Assembly (NCBI GenBank): GCA_022844405.1
Contig: JALHLV010000005.1
Span: 62,001-126,000, forward strand
Length of the DNA: 64,000 nt
Origin: Sphingomonadales bacterium
GTDB lineage: Bacteria; Pseudomonadota; Alphaproteobacteria; SMXS01
Direction of reading: 5' to 3'
In this document: positions 28,801 to 37,542 of the stretch, in pieces
Layout of the letters: each line of letters opens with the position of its first letter
Position numbering within the stretch: the stretch's first letter is position 1
Program-made: the position numbers and the translations under genes
Notes under the pieces: model-generated
Database searches by the model: none
What the model saw: only the letters and a program-made list of their open reading frames with translations
What the model was told of the DNA's origin: nothing

Positions 28801-31800
28801 CCGAGGCCGTCATAGTTGGCTAGTGGCCTGCTGAGCTTGTCGAATACCGTTGTGGTCGTTTCGCCGGCCGCATTGACAACATCGCTGCGCCGATAGTTTT
28901 CATCGGAACGCGCGCCAATAAAGTAGCTCGTAATGCGTTGAGACGCGTCCTCAACACTCTTTACAAACCGATCCTGACTATAGTTGAACTCAACAAACCC
29001 TTGATCCTCTATGCTGGCAGGTGGCGTGGGCCACATCTTTGCTAGTATAGGCCCCAGGCCAGGCACTGGCTCCGCAAGTCCCGACCATGCGTAGTACGCA
29101 TAGGTTTCAGAAGTTTCAGCTGTATCGCCTGGGCGTGCGACCTTATACAGCGAATAACGCCAGGTATAATTGGGGATGGGCGCAGGGAACCCGCAGCCGC
29201 CACAGTCGGACTGTCCTGTTTGCCAGAACACGATGGGTATGCGGCTGAACGTTACCGAACGGCCTTCGCCATCAGCGACCGCGCCAAGTTCATACTCATT
29301 TGTCTGCGCATTCAGCCCTTCGTCGAATGTCAGCTGACGTCCGAGATTGTTCGAAACCGAGGCCAGTCTCTTGTCGGTCGGCTGTGCGGTGTTCGTGAAC
29401 ACATAACTGAATGACAACGATACGCCCGTGGGAAAGCTCCACGACGTTATTTGAAACTGTCGAGAGATATCCGCGATAAAATCCGCGGCCGCAGCGATCG
29501 AGGAGAAGACCATGCTGGAGCCGTCGCCACGGTTCAGCGTATAGGTCATTCCGGTGAAACCGTATTTGAACGTGGTGTTGTAGAGGAATTTGCTGCTCGG
29601 CGAGCCGCCCACCTGCAGACTGTCTTGCGAGCCTCGCGGCGGATTATAGCTACCATCAGCGAGTTTGGTGAACGTCATCGACTGGCCAGGCAAAGATATG
29701 TTCACGATATTGTCGACCAGTGTCTCCTTCCACCAGTTCGCAACAAATGCGCCGGCCATGAGACGCGGGGCAGTTTGCCCCGACTGCGCCAGCCGATAAA
29801 TCGTATAGAGACCGGCGACGGTTTGAGCGGCCTCGAGCCCGGAGTCCTGGCCATAGGCCTGGTACGGATTACTCGCGACCGTCGCAGTCATATCGTAGTT
29901 ATGAGTCCATCCAAGTCCGAGCTTTCCGCCGGAAAGACCGGCGGGGTCATACAGCCGTTGAAACTCGAGCTTGTACGGAAACTCGCCAGTGCCTACCGAG
30001 ATGTCCACCGGTGGCGTGAATTTCATCGAACCACTTGAGGAATCCACGGCAAAATACTGGTATGCGTCAGGCTCCTTCTCGATGTTCTCAAGCGTCTGCA
30101 GGGTCGAGGATAGCAAATTACCGGAGGCCCCCACGTTTGCCGCGCCGCCTTTGTCACCGGGTGACGTACCAGACGGTCCCACCGTAAGATACGCGACTTT
30201 GTCCGGCGATGCGGTTCGATACGCCACCATACCGGGTGTTCCCCAGGTTACGTTTCCACCATAGAAGGCATCGACGTTCCCATCCAACGGAACTAGGACC
30301 GTATAGCCGTCAAGTGTGTAGCTTTCGACAGCAGCAAGTTCCGCTGGCGACCATCCACTTGTTGACATCGCCGTGTAGAGCGCGGTGACAGGACTTGACT
30401 TGAACGTGGTGCTGTCAGCCAGAAAAAACCTCGATGCCTCCTGGTTGGAATAGTCGAACATGGTCACCGTTGAAGACGCGTCGACGATCTCGTACGTTCT
30501 CTGGATCGTCCCCGCCTCCAGGGCACTGGACGCAGCAGCAAAGGTGTGAATCGCGGCTTTGCGATTGGTGGTGTCTCCCGCCTTGTTGGTAACACTGATG
30601 GCGCTATCGACATCCTGTTCGGCAAGCACGCCAGAACTCTTGAGGTGCCCCAGCACAAATCCGATGGAGTGATGGTGCTGAAATACGGAGTTCGAGATCC
30701 CACTTGTCAGCTGCATGACCTTGCTGAATTCACTCGTCCACGCGGCCGCTATCGGCGACAAGTGCTGTTGCGCCAAGTGGTTCATGGTAATCGCGTTGTC
30801 CTGCCCAGGGCTCGGCGGAAACACGCCATTGCCATAGAAATTGTCTTTTCTGGTCTCCTGCTCGAACTGCTTCAGCAGTGCCGTTCCGGTATCGCCCCAG
30901 CCATGTACAAGGACGTAATTCGTCGGGGCTCCGGTCGCGCCCTGGCCGTTGATAATTGTCCAGGCAGAAAACGATTTGCTAATCGTTTCATCCATATAAC
31001 TGCCGTTGGTGCCAACCCCGGACGCACTCGCTGCGTAAGGGTGGTTGACCGTGACCGTCAGATTGCCAGTAGTGGCAGCCACTGCAGGGAAGCTAGCGGC
31101 CGCGTAAAGGGTGTTACCAATGTAGAGCCTCGTGGCGCCGGTACCGCCGGCAGTCGATAAGAATCTAATGCGGCGACCATAGATCTCGTCGACGTAAACG
31201 GTCGGGGCCGGGCTAAAATAGTTTGTTCCCTGGTTGTCGATCTGAATGGTTAGTTTGGTTCGGTATTGGTCTGGGATATCCCCGCTGAAATCTAGTAAGA
31301 GTGATGGGCCGTTAGGTATGCTGGTCTGGCGCAGGCCGCTTGGTGGAACAACAACAGGGTCAATAGACCGGCCCCCAACCACTTCTTCTATCGTTGCGTC
31401 GGCATTGGTGGACCTAAGGTTAGTAAGCAGCCTGGTGGCATAGGTATTCATTGTGCCGTTTATGCCGCTCTTGGAAACATTTTGGACGTAGGATGCCCCG
31501 TGTTGCGTTCCCGTCGACATCATCGACGCGCCAGTCAAATCGGTCTCCGCATAATTCAACACCGTCCCAAGGCTCGACACCACACCGCTCGTGTATGTAT
31601 AGGTTTTGAACGAGGGGTCAAAATGGCAGGCTGAGGCGCAGGTTGAGCCAGTAATCGTAACCTTGAGCCAGATGTGAGAAAGCGTCACATTGCTGCCGCT
31701 GATCGTGTATGGGATCCCGCCGTTCTTGAGAACATCCTGGAGCGCGGCACTATTGACGCTGCCCGCAGCGTCGGTCAAGCCGAGCCAATTACCCAGTTGA

Positions 31801-32408
31801 GCGACAGTGAGAACAATCGTGCCGACCTTAATCTGTGGATTATACCCCTTTGAGGCGACCGCGTCGGCCTCTTTCAGGAGATGATACATCAGATGCACTT
31901 GATCGAATGCCGTACCGCTCTGGTCGTAGACTGCCCCCAAGGCACCCTTTTGCAGCCCATATATCGGAACGATATCTATGTTGTTGCGGACATACTCGTA
32001 GATCAGGTCGACGTCATAGCGCAGCCCGCGAGCCAACTCATTGATCTCATAGGGCCTGCCAGATGCCCACAGATCAACCGTGTGCGTGTTCGAGATGCCA
32101 TAGAACGTGTTGGCGTTGCTGGGCGAGACCTGAGTGCCCGTCACAATCCGCATCGACGGGAGATCCGCATTCGCAGGTCCGGCGATGGCTATAGCGCCAA
32201 AGAAAATCAGCCATAGATTTGTCATGGACAGGCAGATATTTCTACGCTGCGAGGTTCTTATCGTTGCGTTAGGGGTGCCGCTGCGGATCTTGATCGAGGG
32301 AAGCCTGGCGCGTGCCGCCTGGGACAGGATCATGAGTGGTGCAATCAGTACTCCTAACGCCGCAGCATGCACCCTTAACACTTCTTTCGACGGCCCCGTT
32401 AACTTCAT
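25818..32408 (-). CDS. Rhs/YD-repeat polymorphic toxin with JAB/DUF4329-like tip
   Basis: 2196 residues. A signal peptide (residues 1-34, ending AAARA) is followed by a transglutaminase-like region at about 120-290 (YEYVRNNIDIVPIYG, then AFDQVHLM, HIWLKVTI, HFDPSFKTY), then a long YD-repeat shell with many GRLxxxxYDxxGN-type units. The core ends with FLQTDPIGYGDGMNMYAYVG and DPFGL. The last 194 residues are the variable tip: a TonB-box-like LEQVVVTAQKKRE, then RAHTHPDGYGAPG...PGPGD, resembling JAB/DUF4329 domains. The start at 32408 has GAGAGGGA upstream; an internal ATG at 32225 begins a second signal-like stretch. It lies 51 bases after the 96-residue gene and overlaps its presumed immunity gene. 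Export may use the type II secretion system encoded upstream. Confidence 0.9.
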   Translation of the reverse strand: MKLTGPSKEVLRVHAAALGVLIAPLMILSQAARARLPSIKIRSGTPNATIRTSQRRNICLSMTNLWLIFFGAIAIAGPANADLPSMRIVTGTQVSPSNANTFYGISNTHTVDLWASGRPYEINELARGLRYDVDLIYEYVRNNIDIVPIYGLQKGALGAVYDQSGTAFDQVHLMYHLLKEADAVASKGYNPQIKVGTIVLTVAQLGNWLGLTDAAGSVNSAALQDVLKNGGIPYTISGSNVTLSHIWLKVTITGSTCASACHFDPSFKTYTYTSGVVSSLGTVLNYAETDLTGASMMSTGTQHGASYVQNVSKSGINGTMNTYATRLLTNLRSTNADATIEEVVGGRSIDPVVVPPSGLRQTSIPNGPSLLLDFSGDIPDQYRTKLTIQIDNQGTNYFSPAPTVYVDEIYGRRIRFLSTAGGTGATRLYIGNTLYAAASFPAVAATTGNLTVTVNHPYAASASGVGTNGSYMDETISKSFSAWTIINGQGATGAPTNYVLVHGWGDTGTALLKQFEQETRKDNFYGNGVFPPSPGQDNAITMNHLAQQHLSPIAAAWTSEFSKVMQLTSGISNSVFQHHHSIGFVLGHLKSSGVLAEQDVDSAISVTNKAGDTTNRKAAIHTFAAASSALEAGTIQRTYEIVDASSTVTMFDYSNQEASRFFLADSTTFKSSPVTALYTAMSTSGWSPAELAAVESYTLDGYTVLVPLDGNVDAFYGGNVTWGTPGMVAYRTASPDKVAYLTVGPSGTSPGDKGGAANVGASGNLLSSTLQTLENIEKEPDAYQYFAVDSSSGSMKFTPPVDISVGTGEFPYKLEFQRLYDPAGLSGGKLGLGWTHNYDMTATVASNPYQAYGQDSGLEAAQTVAGLYTIYRLAQSGQTAPRLMAGAFVANWWKETLVDNIVNISLPGQSMTFTKLADGSYNPPRGSQDSLQVGGSPSSKFLYNTTFKYGFTGMTYTLNRGDGSSMVFSSIAAAADFIADISRQFQITSWSFPTGVSLSFSYVFTNTAQPTDKRLASVSNNLGRQLTFDEGLNAQTNEYELGAVADGEGRSVTFSRIPIVFWQTGQSDCGGCGFPAPIPNYTWRYSLYKVARPGDTAETSETYAYYAWSGLAEPVPGLGPILAKMWPTPPASIEDQGFVEFNYSQDRFVKSVEDASQRITSYFIGARSDENYRRSDVVNAAGETTTTVFDKLSRPLANYDGLGRLTTNEYDVEGRLKRTEMPEGNSVEYLYDARHNRIKTTLKQKPGSTPSLPDIVTETTYASSCVSGNKAFCNKPATYKDARGNISTYGYFTSGLVQTITGPAVTAGTPLTSYTYNSYGQMLSETIKVSATENLVTGYTYDTPTNHSRLLTAKTDPNGFNYTTTLGYDAVGNVTSINGPRTDVADTTTIAYDSRRRITQITRPEGAQSKYTWNANGTLQKSERLNGTSTWLATSYLYTPTLRRSRITEPGGDYSTIAYDAVDRVSVTTDPVGRKTKNMYNAAGELTNIIKAWQGNSNNCVDGLTLQQCAATYTYTLNGKQATATDANGNDTTYVYDGHDRLFEAHFPNATTGNSTATSPDFEQYLYDANGNLTQKLTRAGDKIVNSYDVLNRIIQKDPQKHSIGANSPVDAPTVTYTYDLAGQQKRVEDITNGLYLTYSFDAAGRNLTVTHEDGKTVSYDYDAAGNRKMLTWPDGFHVTYSYDGLNRLDLIKENGSVTLADYNYDKLSRRTSRAHTANSTSVSYVYEDDNDLVQLNNAFVGGSLNYNPMTYNAAGQITKVPISDDQYLWTPANKNEVYLPNGLNQYSTVGGTAFTYDPNGNLTSDRAGRTYVYDVENRLVAADLDGGVLDPSIAYTYDPTGPRRQKTVGTTVTSYVSDGPQEIAEYSAAGGVLRRYVYGRGIDEAVVIYDGPLSTSPKYWYHLDRQGSTVSLTNSAGGIAGRFSYSPFGEPGLEDGFMGNPIRYTGRRLDEETGLYYYRARYYSATIGRFLQTDPIGYGDGMNMYAYVGNDPANWKDPFGLRNCHPEDKNCVETPESAETPGDPPEKDEQTKKLEQVVVTAQKKREDSDGKSIRFRTDDEYGYIVTTTSIERAKMRPLGSVDCGRNAVQLWGLSGPEGATRAHTHPDGYGAPGTVPGPGDHLAAQASDDEVAFTMTSAHVFTIEEMSNGTFRVWVNGAVLTDSQRNDLVSNMRIWESPSANSTGASDKKKYCGEK

Positions 32409-32459
32409 GATTGTGCAATCCCTCTCATCTCAAACCATTACCGTATGCACGCAAGCCGC

Positions 32460-32750
32460 CTACTGTCCCTGCTCTGCGGGCTCAGCCACGACAAGGCGGA
32501 CTTCCTCCGGCACTTCGATCTGCTGATTGCCGTTCAGGTCCTTGACCAGGACCAGATTCTGAACCTGGCGCCACCCGTCCTCGAGCAACGCCTGCACGTC
32601 GGCGGCGGATATCTTGCTGGAGTTCGGAATTTCCGGCCCCGCACTGGTCTGCGCCATAGCGGGACCAGAGAAGGGGGACAAGGCAAGTGCTAGTGCACCT
32701 GCCGACCAGATAAGAGCTCTCATAGGATTCGCCTTTCCCTTCATGCTCAT
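32460..32750 (-). CDS. Small exported protein between the two giant genes
   Basis: 96 residues from the ATG at 32750, which overlaps the stop of the Calx-beta gene as ATGA; an internal ATG at 32723 (MRALIW) has AAGGG upstream. A signal peptide ends at PAMAQ. The mature part (ISAADVQALLEDGWRQVQNLVLVKDLNGNQQIEVPEEVRL) has an EF-hand-like DLNGNQQIE stretch that could bind calcium. No family recognised. Its position suggests a chaperone, adaptor or calcium-binding partner of the flanking secreted proteins. Confidence 0.7.
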   Translation of the reverse strand: MSMKGKANPMRALIWSAGALALALSPFSGPAMAQTSAGPEIPNSSKISAADVQALLEDGWRQVQNLVLVKDLNGNQQIEVPEEVRLVVAEPAEQGQ

Positions 32751-35700
32751 GGCCCCACTCCGAAGGAGGCCGGCGCGACTTGGACCTGCATCTGCGTGCC
32801 GATACGGCTGTAACCGGTCGATATGCTGACCGTTTGATAATCGCCGCCATTGAACGAGACCACATTGAAGACCACGCCGGAATTGGACGTCAGACTCACC
32901 TGATAGGTACAGGTCGTGAGGCTGAACATCGGATCGAAGGAACAGTTCGGACCCGCTTTCGCGTAGGTGGTCCCCGCGCCTGCCGTCAACGTGCCGTCGG
33001 CGTTCGTCAGAACGATCGGGCTGTCGTTGTCGTTAATCGTGCCCACGCCGGAGCTGTCGCTGATCGTGGCGCCGTTGGTCGCGCTCGACAGCGTGATGTT
33101 CAGCGTCTCATTGCTTTCGGCCGTGCTGTCATTGGTTGTAGCAACCGTGAACGTCCTGGTGGTCTGGCCGCTCGTGAACGTCAGCGTGCCCGATGTCGCC
33201 GTGAAGTCGGTGCCCGACGTGGCCGTGCCGGACGAGCTGGCATAGTTGACGTCGTGGCTGAGCGCCGTCGTCCCCGTCTTGGTGACGGTGAAGGTGATCG
33301 CGCTACCCTCGGTCGCCGAGGAGTCGTTGATCGCAAAACTGGGCGCCGTGTCGTTCTCATTGATCGTGCCCGTACGTGTCGCATTGGTGATGCTGGCGCC
33401 GCCTACCAGGTTGCTGAGGGTCGCGGCGAAGGTTTCGTTGCCTTCATAGGTGGTGTCCTGGGTGGTGCTGACCGAGAACGTCTTGCTGGTGTCCGAGGTC
33501 TGGAACGTCAGCGTGCCGGACGCCGCGGTGAAATCGGTGCCCGAAGTCGCCGTTCCTGACGACGTGGCGTACTGGATCGTCTCCACCCCAACGGGCGTGC
33601 CGGTACGGGTCACTGTAAAGGTGATGCTGCTTCCTTCGGTCGCCGATGCATTCGAGAACGTGTAGGCCGTGTTGCTCGTCGCATCGTCGTCATTGATGGT
33701 GCCGTTGGCGGTGGCCGTCCCGATGGTCGCGCCGGCCGTCGCACCGCTCAACGTCACCGGGAACGTCTCATTGCTTTCCGACGTAGTGTCCTGGGTCGTG
33801 GTCACCGTGAAGGTCTTGGTGGTATCGCCGCTGGCGAAACTCAGCGTGCCCGAGGCGCTCGTGAAGTCCGTTCCCTGCGTGGCGGTGCCTGACGATGTCG
33901 CATAGTTCACGTCGTGAGCAAGCGCGGTCGAGCCAGTCTTGGTTACCGTAAAGGTTACGATGCCACCCTCGGTAGCCGACGAGGCTGCAACAGCAAAGCT
34001 CGGCGCCGCGTCATTCTCGTTGATGGTGCCCGTGGCAGTATTGGTGCCGATCGATCCCGCGGACGGATTGCTGAGGGTCGCCGTGAGCGTTTCGTTGCCT
34101 TCGTAGGTTGTGTCCTCGGTCGTGCTGACCGTGAAAGTCTTGCTGGTGTCCGAGGTCTGGAACGTCAACGTCCCTGACGCAGCGGTGAAGTCGGTGCCCG
34201 AGGTCGCCGTTCCCGATGACGTCGCAAACTGGATCGTCTCCACGGCGGCTGGCGTACCGGTGCGCGAGACGGTGAAGGTGATGGTCGACCCCTCGGTCGC
34301 CGACTGGTTGGCGATCGAGTAGGACGTCGTGCTCGGGCCATCGTCATCATTGATGGTACCGTTCGCTGTCGCCGTGCTGATGGTCGCACCGGCTGTCGCC
34401 CCGCTCAACGTCACCACGAAGGTTTCATTGCTTTCGGCCAAAGCATCCTGGGTGGTGCTGACCGTGAACGTCTTGGTGGCATCCCCGCTCGCGAAGTTCA
34501 GGGTGCCGGTCACGCCGGTAAAGTCCTGACCTTGCGTTGCGCTGTTGGAGGATGTCGCGTAGTCGACTGCGTGGGCCAGTGCGGTCGAACCCGTCTTCGT
34601 CACCGTGAAGGTCACGGTGCTGCCTTCCGTCGCAGAAGACGCCGCCACCGAGAAGCTCGGCGGAGTGTCATCTTCATTGATCGTGCCGGTGCCAGTACCG
34701 GTACCGATCGAACCGTTGGATGGGCTGCTCAACGTCGCCATCAGCGTCTCGCTGCCCTCAAATGTCGTATCCTGCGTCGTCGTGACGGTGAACGTCTTGC
34801 TGGTGTCCGACGTCTGGAAGGTGAGCGTGTTCGACGCGGCAGTGAAATCCGTTCCTGAGATTGCCGTACCCGACGACGTCGCGTACTGGATTGTCTCGAC
34901 GGCGCCGGCAGTTCCAGTCCGGCTCACCGTGAACGTCATCGTCGCGCCCTCGGTGGCCGATACGTTGCCGATCGAGTAAACCGTGTTGCTCGGCGCATCG
35001 TCATCATTGATCGTGCCATTGGCCGTCGACGTTCCAAGGGTCGCGCCCGCTGTCGGGGCGCTCAAGACCACACCGACAGTCTCGTTGCCCTCAACGCCGG
35101 TGTCCTGCACCGTATCAACGGTAAAGGTCTGGCTTGTCTGGCCGCTCGTGAACGCCAGCGTGCCGCTGGTAGCGGTAAAGTCCGCGACAGGCGTCGCCGT
35201 ACCCGCCGTGTTGGTCACGTAGTTGACGCTATGGCTCAGCGCTGTCGAACCGGTCTTCGTGACCGTGAACGTTATCTGACTGCCTTCGGTCGCCGAAGAA
35301 GCCGCCACCGAGAAGCTCGGCGGCGTGTCATCGTCATTGATCGTGCCCGTCCCGTTATTGGTGCCGATCGAACCCGCCGACGGGTTACTCAATGTCGCCG
35401 TCAGCGTCTCGTTGCCTTCGTAGGTCGTGTCCGGGTTGGTGGCGACGGTAAACGTCTGGCTCGTGTCGGTGGTCTGGAACGTCAAGGTGGTGCCCGGCGG
35501 CGTGGCAAAGTCTACGCCGGAGGTCGCCGTGCCGGAGGCTGCGGCATATTGAATCGTTTCCTGGGCAACCGCCGTGCCCGTCCGGGTGACCGTGAACGTC
35601 ATGGTGCCCGCCTCGGTCGCCGAGGCGTTGCCGATCGAGTAAACCGTCGAGCTCCCACCCCCACCAGAACGCGGCCAGACCGCAAGCGTCATCGTCGGCC

Positions 35701-36505
35701 GGGTCGTGCTTGAGAAGGTATAGCCGTAGGACTTCGAGACGGCGGACCCCTCTTCCTCGTAATGCACGCCTAGAGAGATGAATGTGGAGGCGCTGTCCGC
35801 ATCCACATGCTCGGTCCCGGAGTTCGGCTGCAAGGTGGTCGTTGCATCGCCAACAGACAGACCCGAAACAACCAGTTCATTCGCGAGTACCGCAACGCTC
35901 GACGTACTAATCGCCGTCTGCGCAGTCAAACTGTTGCCCGCTTGCGCGATGATCCTCGGCGCCGTCGCCGTGACCCCCGTGACATTGAAAACCGCGTACT
36001 GGGAGGCGTTGGCTGAGGATCCGCCCTGATCAGCCGCGCTGATCGCAAGCGTGTAGGCGCCGGACGGCGGACTGGCCATGTACCAGATCTCGGACTTCTG
36101 GACGCCCTCGGCTCGCTCCACCGCCTTGGTCAGCGTTTGGCCGTTATAGGTCAAGGCCGTTACCGCCCGATCCTCGCCGGCGAACACCACAACAAGCAAG
36201 TTCGCGCCGACCGCAGAGGTAAAGCTGAGGCTGTCCGAGGTAGCAGAGCCGGTCATACCATCGATGGTGGCTGGACCAACAACCACCGGAGGGGCGCCTA
36301 CGGAAGCCGTCTGGAGGGTTCTGTTACCAGCGGGATCATAGGCGTACTCAAGCTTGGGGGCGCTAGCGGCCCCATACTGAGTCTTCGTCAACCGCCCGAG
36401 GTCGTCATAGGTGTAATTGATCTCGCCGGCGACGGCGGAGACGAGAGGCAGAAGCGCCAATGCGCAAGAGAGAGGGAAAACTGCCGAAATCCATCTGACG
36501 CGCAT
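32747..36505 (-). CDS. Secreted Calx-beta repeat protein with N-terminal YD repeats
   Basis: 1252 residues from the ATG at 36505 (MRVRWISAVFPLSCALALLP), the start of a signal peptide. Residues about 29-70 hold two YD-repeat units (YTYDDLGRLTKTQYG, YAYDPAGNRT). Residues about 80-290 form a beta-rich domain of unknown type. Eight Calx-beta domains of about 110 residues follow, each opening with S/NATEG and closing with GTINDDD or GTINEND. They alternate between two subtypes (VYSIGNASATE and PSFSVAASSATEG), giving four tandem pairs. Calx-beta domains bind calcium and mediate adhesion. The C-terminal 80 residues have a cysteine pair and no known domain. GspK ends 155 bases upstream. Confidence 0.88.
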   Translation of the reverse strand: MRVRWISAVFPLSCALALLPLVSAVAGEINYTYDDLGRLTKTQYGAASAPKLEYAYDPAGNRTLQTASVGAPPVVVGPATIDGMTGSATSDSLSFTSAVGANLLVVVFAGEDRAVTALTYNGQTLTKAVERAEGVQKSEIWYMASPPSGAYTLAISAADQGGSSANASQYAVFNVTGVTATAPRIIAQAGNSLTAQTAISTSSVAVLANELVVSGLSVGDATTTLQPNSGTEHVDADSASTFISLGVHYEEEGSAVSKSYGYTFSSTTRPTMTLAVWPRSGGGGSSTVYSIGNASATEAGTMTFTVTRTGTAVAQETIQYAAASGTATSGVDFATPPGTTLTFQTTDTSQTFTVATNPDTTYEGNETLTATLSNPSAGSIGTNNGTGTINDDDTPPSFSVAASSATEGSQITFTVTKTGSTALSHSVNYVTNTAGTATPVADFTATSGTLAFTSGQTSQTFTVDTVQDTGVEGNETVGVVLSAPTAGATLGTSTANGTINDDDAPSNTVYSIGNVSATEGATMTFTVSRTGTAGAVETIQYATSSGTAISGTDFTAASNTLTFQTSDTSKTFTVTTTQDTTFEGSETLMATLSSPSNGSIGTGTGTGTINEDDTPPSFSVAASSATEGSTVTFTVTKTGSTALAHAVDYATSSNSATQGQDFTGVTGTLNFASGDATKTFTVSTTQDALAESNETFVVTLSGATAGATISTATANGTINDDDGPSTTSYSIANQSATEGSTITFTVSRTGTPAAVETIQFATSSGTATSGTDFTAASGTLTFQTSDTSKTFTVSTTEDTTYEGNETLTATLSNPSAGSIGTNTATGTINENDAAPSFAVAASSATEGGIVTFTVTKTGSTALAHDVNYATSSGTATQGTDFTSASGTLSFASGDTTKTFTVTTTQDTTSESNETFPVTLSGATAGATIGTATANGTINDDDATSNTAYTFSNASATEGSSITFTVTRTGTPVGVETIQYATSSGTATSGTDFTAASGTLTFQTSDTSKTFSVSTTQDTTYEGNETFAATLSNLVGGASITNATRTGTINENDTAPSFAINDSSATEGSAITFTVTKTGTTALSHDVNYASSSGTATSGTDFTATSGTLTFTSGQTTRTFTVATTNDSTAESNETLNITLSSATNGATISDSSGVGTINDNDSPIVLTNADGTLTAGAGTTYAKAGPNCSFDPMFSLTTCTYQVSLTSNSGVVFNVVSFNGGDYQTVSISTGYSRIGTQMQVQVAPASFGVGP
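33030..35670. repeat. Tandem DNA repeat, four units of about 660 bp
   Basis: The coding region for the Calx-beta pairs repeats at DNA level with a period of about 660 bases: for example GCCGCCACCGAGAAGCTCGG occurs at 34641 and at 35301, and related copies lie about 660 bases further left. The unit equals two Calx-beta domains. Such repeats expand or shrink by recombination, so the copy number may vary between strains. Confidence 0.75.
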
Positions 36506-36660
36506 TTGCGTGATTCCCAACCGCTTTTGCGCCTTGTGCAGCGGCACTAAGCCCTTTGCTGCAACGACGCGACCATGCCTTGCTGAAACTTGACGCCCTG
36601 ACGCCCAACCCTAGGCGCTTTCCGTCCACTACTCCGACGGCATCCTGACGGTGGCACAAT

Positions 36661-37542
36661 TCAATCTGGATTCAAAGTCAAAGAATCGTTTCCGTCAATT
36701 TGCCTCTTGGGGCCTGCGGCCGATACCCACCGATATATCCAATAAGGTTCCTTCGGGTCGTCCGTAAAGCGCACGATGGCCTGGCGAACGACGCTTTGCT
36801 CTCGCCCATAGCTCACTTGCGATGCGATGCGAAATACCCTGCCTCCCAACGATTCCATGACCGGCAAAGGCGCAATTTGGTTTCCGATTGGGACGTTATT
36901 GCCGGCCAGTTCCAGAGCCTGAATCAAGATCGGCGAGGACCACCGGCCGCTGACCGTGCGGCGCCCCGAATAAACGGTAAGCGCGGGCTCGATGGTTGCA
37001 TACAGGTCGCTCGTCACGCCCTTGACAAGCTTGAGTTCCTCGACAAGCTCGAACGGCCCGTTGCGCAGGCCGCTTTGCAGACCTCGAGCACGATAGTCCT
37101 CTGCCTCAGCGCCATTTAGCCGGCGGAGATCGTCTTGGTCGCTCCAATCTCGAACCCTATCGACAAGCGCGGCCGCTTCGTCGGGTGCCAAGCCGGCGGC
37201 CTGGAACAGTGCCCGGAGCACCGCATCATCCGCCGTGTTGATATCCAGGCGACCCAACTCATCCGTTATGGTGATCGTGGCCTTGCCGGCCGGAACTTCC
37301 ACCTCCCCAGGGGCGGCATTATAGGACCAGCGCGCGGCAATGCGACGGTCTGTCAGGCCAATCAGTGCCCGGTAAATGGCCGCATCCGCTGCTGCAATCG
37401 CTTTGATACGTTGCTCCTGGGCGACAATGGCGCGCGCTTGGCTCCCAGCCAATACGACCAGGCCGGCGGCGAGCAGGGATAGGATCAAGACCACGGAGAG
37501 AACAGAGACGAGCGCGAACCCGCTCTGCTCGCGAACGCTCAC
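36661..37542 (-). CDS. gspK: Type II secretion minor pseudopilin GspK
   Basis: 293 residues. The prepilin-type N-terminus SGFALVSVLSVVLILSLLAAG is followed by the GspK-specific insertion: DELGRLDINTADDAVLRALF, LVDRVRDWSDQDDLRR and LVEELKLVKGVT are conserved. GspK caps the pseudopilus together with GspI and GspJ. The start overlaps the gspD stop (ATGA). It is the last recognisable secretion gene of the run, 155 bases before the Calx-beta gene. Confidence 0.92.
   Translation of the reverse strand: MSVREQSGFALVSVLSVVLILSLLAAGLVVLAGSQARAIVAQEQRIKAIAAADAAIYRALIGLTDRRIAARWSYNAAPGEVEVPAGKATITITDELGRLDINTADDAVLRALFQAAGLAPDEAAALVDRVRDWSDQDDLRRLNGAEAEDYRARGLQSGLRNGPFELVEELKLVKGVTSDLYATIEPALTVYSGRRTVSGRWSSPILIQALELAGNNVPIGNQIAPLPVMESLGGRVFRIASQVSYGREQSVVRQAIVRFTDDPKEPYWIYRWVSAAGPKRQIDGNDSLTLNPD

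Noticed and set aside
30800-30960. Hydrolase-like motif LVHGWGDTG in the Rhs N-terminal region
   Set aside because: The position corresponds to a normal structural segment of secreted Rhs proteins and there is no GxSxG serine.
33030-35670. CRISPR-like repeat array
   Set aside because: The repeat unit is about 660 bases and fully coding for Calx-beta domains; there are no short repeats with unique spacers.
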